From contig JACDOX010000024.1 in NCBI GenBank assembly GCA_014549065.1, positions 6,047,577 to 6,111,576 on the forward strand: 64,000 nucleotides of DNA, given 5' to 3'. The notes under the pieces were generated by a model that was given only the letters and a program-made list of their open reading frames with translations, was not told where the DNA came from and searched no databases. Each line of letters opens with the position of its first letter. Position 1 is the first letter of the stretch. The DNA is from Cardinalis cardinalis. Its lineage: Eukaryota; Chordata; Aves; Passeriformes; Cardinalidae. Below, one piece after another: positions 62,701 to 64,000 of this stretch. Both the position numbers and the translations under genes were made by a program.

Positions 62701-64000
62701 GTCACCTTATCGAAATTAACCTTGAAATAGGTCTACAGTATGCATACAAATGACTTGTACATATAATGATGTTTTGGCAGAAAATTAAGGGTTAAGACAT
62801 CCAAGCATAATAAAGATAGTCTTCTATTTAAAACAATATAAATAACCTTGTGGAAATATCAAGCAAAATATTTATACAGCATGATTTTAAGAGAAAAGGA
62901 GAATGCAAATGCATTATTCAGATTAGCAGAGATACAATCAATCTGGCAAATCAGTAGGAGACCTAAGAAAAATTCTCTTCTATTTATAGCAAGGGCTCCA
63001 GAGCAGGCTCTGCTGTTTTATATGAAGCAGCAAAATTACAACTGCAGAACAAGCACTTTGTGGATCTACAGCACTTGGCAGGAGATAGAAACTGGTTCAA
63101 GGCCAAAGAAATAACACCAAAGGTGCTGCTGTTGGGGAAAAAAAAAAGGTAAAAGCAAAATGCAGTAATTTACAAAAAGTGGGAAAGCATGAGTAGCCTC
63201 TGAAATGTAATTTTACCCAAAGCATAGAGAAGGAAGTTGTGATGGAAATGAGGTTAAAATGATAAAATGAGCAGGTATGGGACTGATTTGTGGGTAGAGC
63301 AACAGAAAACCAAACAGACATGCAGCAAATTTTTCAGCAGCAAGTAAATAAAATCCTCATGGGCATGTAGTAAGAGTATTTTCCATCAGCAGTGAATTGC
63401 TGATGTTCTGTATAGAGATGAGGGATGCTAATCTATAAAATCCTGGTTTCCAGGTGCTGTTTTGTCTGAAATAATGTGCTAATGAAATGGGAGGCTGTTG
63501 GCTGAGCTGAAAGCAAGTCTGAAATTATAGAGGTCACAGCCTACAGGCATACTGAAAAGCTTGTTCCTGATGCCACTAGACCTCACAGTTTAAGTGTGGG
63601 TCAGAAATAGCACAAAATAATTATGTTAACATGGTCCCGTCCCAGCTTCCAATAATAAATGCTTCCAGTGCAGAAGAAACCATTTAAACTTGTCCTCTAT
63701 CCTTCCCAAATGGGGTTAAGAGACATTAAAAATTTATTTCATTCTGGGAATCTAGAAATGCAGCTCAGATAAGAGTGCTCATTCTCGTTGTCACTGCCTC
63801 TTTCAGGTGGGTCCCAAATACAGAGGGCATAGCTTAAAACTGCTAGGGAAGAAGATGTTCTCTTAGGATATCCAATTAAGCACTGTAGAATACTGAAGGT
63901 ATCAGTGCATTAGATGGTATTAGTCTGAGTGTTTAAGGGAGCAACTGTCCAACAATGNTTACTGCATTGAGGATTTCTGTGACAGACCAAAAATATTGCT
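56791..64000. other. Gene-free stretch to the end of the window
   Basis: Unique DNA with a GC-richer patch at about 57170-57600 that keeps three plus-strand frames partly open and contains three Ns. Pyrimidine-tract sites with AG|GTAGGA (58454) and CTGCCTCTTTCAG|GTGGGT (63806) are present. A GACCCTTTCTTTTC direct repeat lies near 58525-58555 and a CTGCT/CTCTG run near 59850. Frames at 58295-58609, 61608-61986 (both strands) and 62848-63114 match no family I know. No interspersed repeat recognised. Confidence 0.5.

Noticed and set aside
62848..63114. 88-codon frame rich in Gln, Lys and Arg
   Set aside because: Starts without ATG support from context, has no recognisable domain, and sits in unremarkable DNA.

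Overview
The window looks like a gene-poor, AT-rich piece of a bird nuclear genome, most likely a songbird (Passeriformes). The evidence is its interspersed repeats. There are chicken-repeat-1 (CR1) LINE fragments with the typical short ATTCTATGAT-type 3' end, several avian ERVL-type LTR fragments, and one SINE at about 90-230 with a tRNA-Ile-derived head and a CR1-like tail. That SINE is the arrangement of TguSINE1, which I know from zebra finch and other passerines. Everything else has the texture of vertebrate intron or intergenic DNA: low CpG, A/T runs, microsatellites and no dense coding. No protein-coding gene, rRNA, functional tRNA, CRISPR array or bacterial-type operon could be supported. 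The open frames are short, often lack ATG, sit on both strands at once, and match no protein family I recognise.

Layout. 0-0.8 kb: SINE plus CR1, both on the + strand. 0.8-7.0 kb: unique AT-rich DNA with a tiny CR1 tail at 2.78 kb and an AT-rich simple repeat at 4.1 kb. 7.0-7.7 kb: a minus-strand CR1 fragment abutting a plus-strand ERVL-type LTR fragment. 7.7-26.2 kb: unique DNA with (GT)n at 9.8 kb, (GTTT)n at 14.1 kb, a possible MIR relic at 17.9 kb, a (TTCCC)n array at 23.7 kb and an (AAAAC)n tract at 24.3 kb. 26.2-33.6 kb: four further LTR fragments, all on the + strand. 33.6-45.5 kb: unique DNA. 45.56-45.82 kb: a long (ATAAT)n array. 47.5-48.6 kb: an unassigned, N-rich and possibly retroviral-derived segment with a perfect 19-bp hairpin. 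48.6-64 kb: unique DNA.

With so few repeats and no recognised exons, the window is either a gene desert or the interior of a very long intron. Some features fit a + strand long intron. The clearest is a juxtaposed splice acceptor and donor (AG|GTAAGA) after a long pyrimidine tract at 31,546, with a second strong donor 48 nt downstream, which is the layout of a vertebrate recursive-splice site with its RS-exon. A second AG|GTAAGC site lies at 45,914. These are inferences, and similar weaker sites occur by chance, including on the minus strand.

Single Ns are scattered through the whole window and cluster in the LTR fragments and the 48-kb segment. They look like masked ambiguity codes (heterozygous or collapsed-copy positions) rather than assembly gaps. 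I did not find a convincing new gene system. The best items for follow-up are the recursive-splice-like site, the 47.75-kb hairpin, the LTR cluster, and two long open frames at 18.0 and 35.6 kb.
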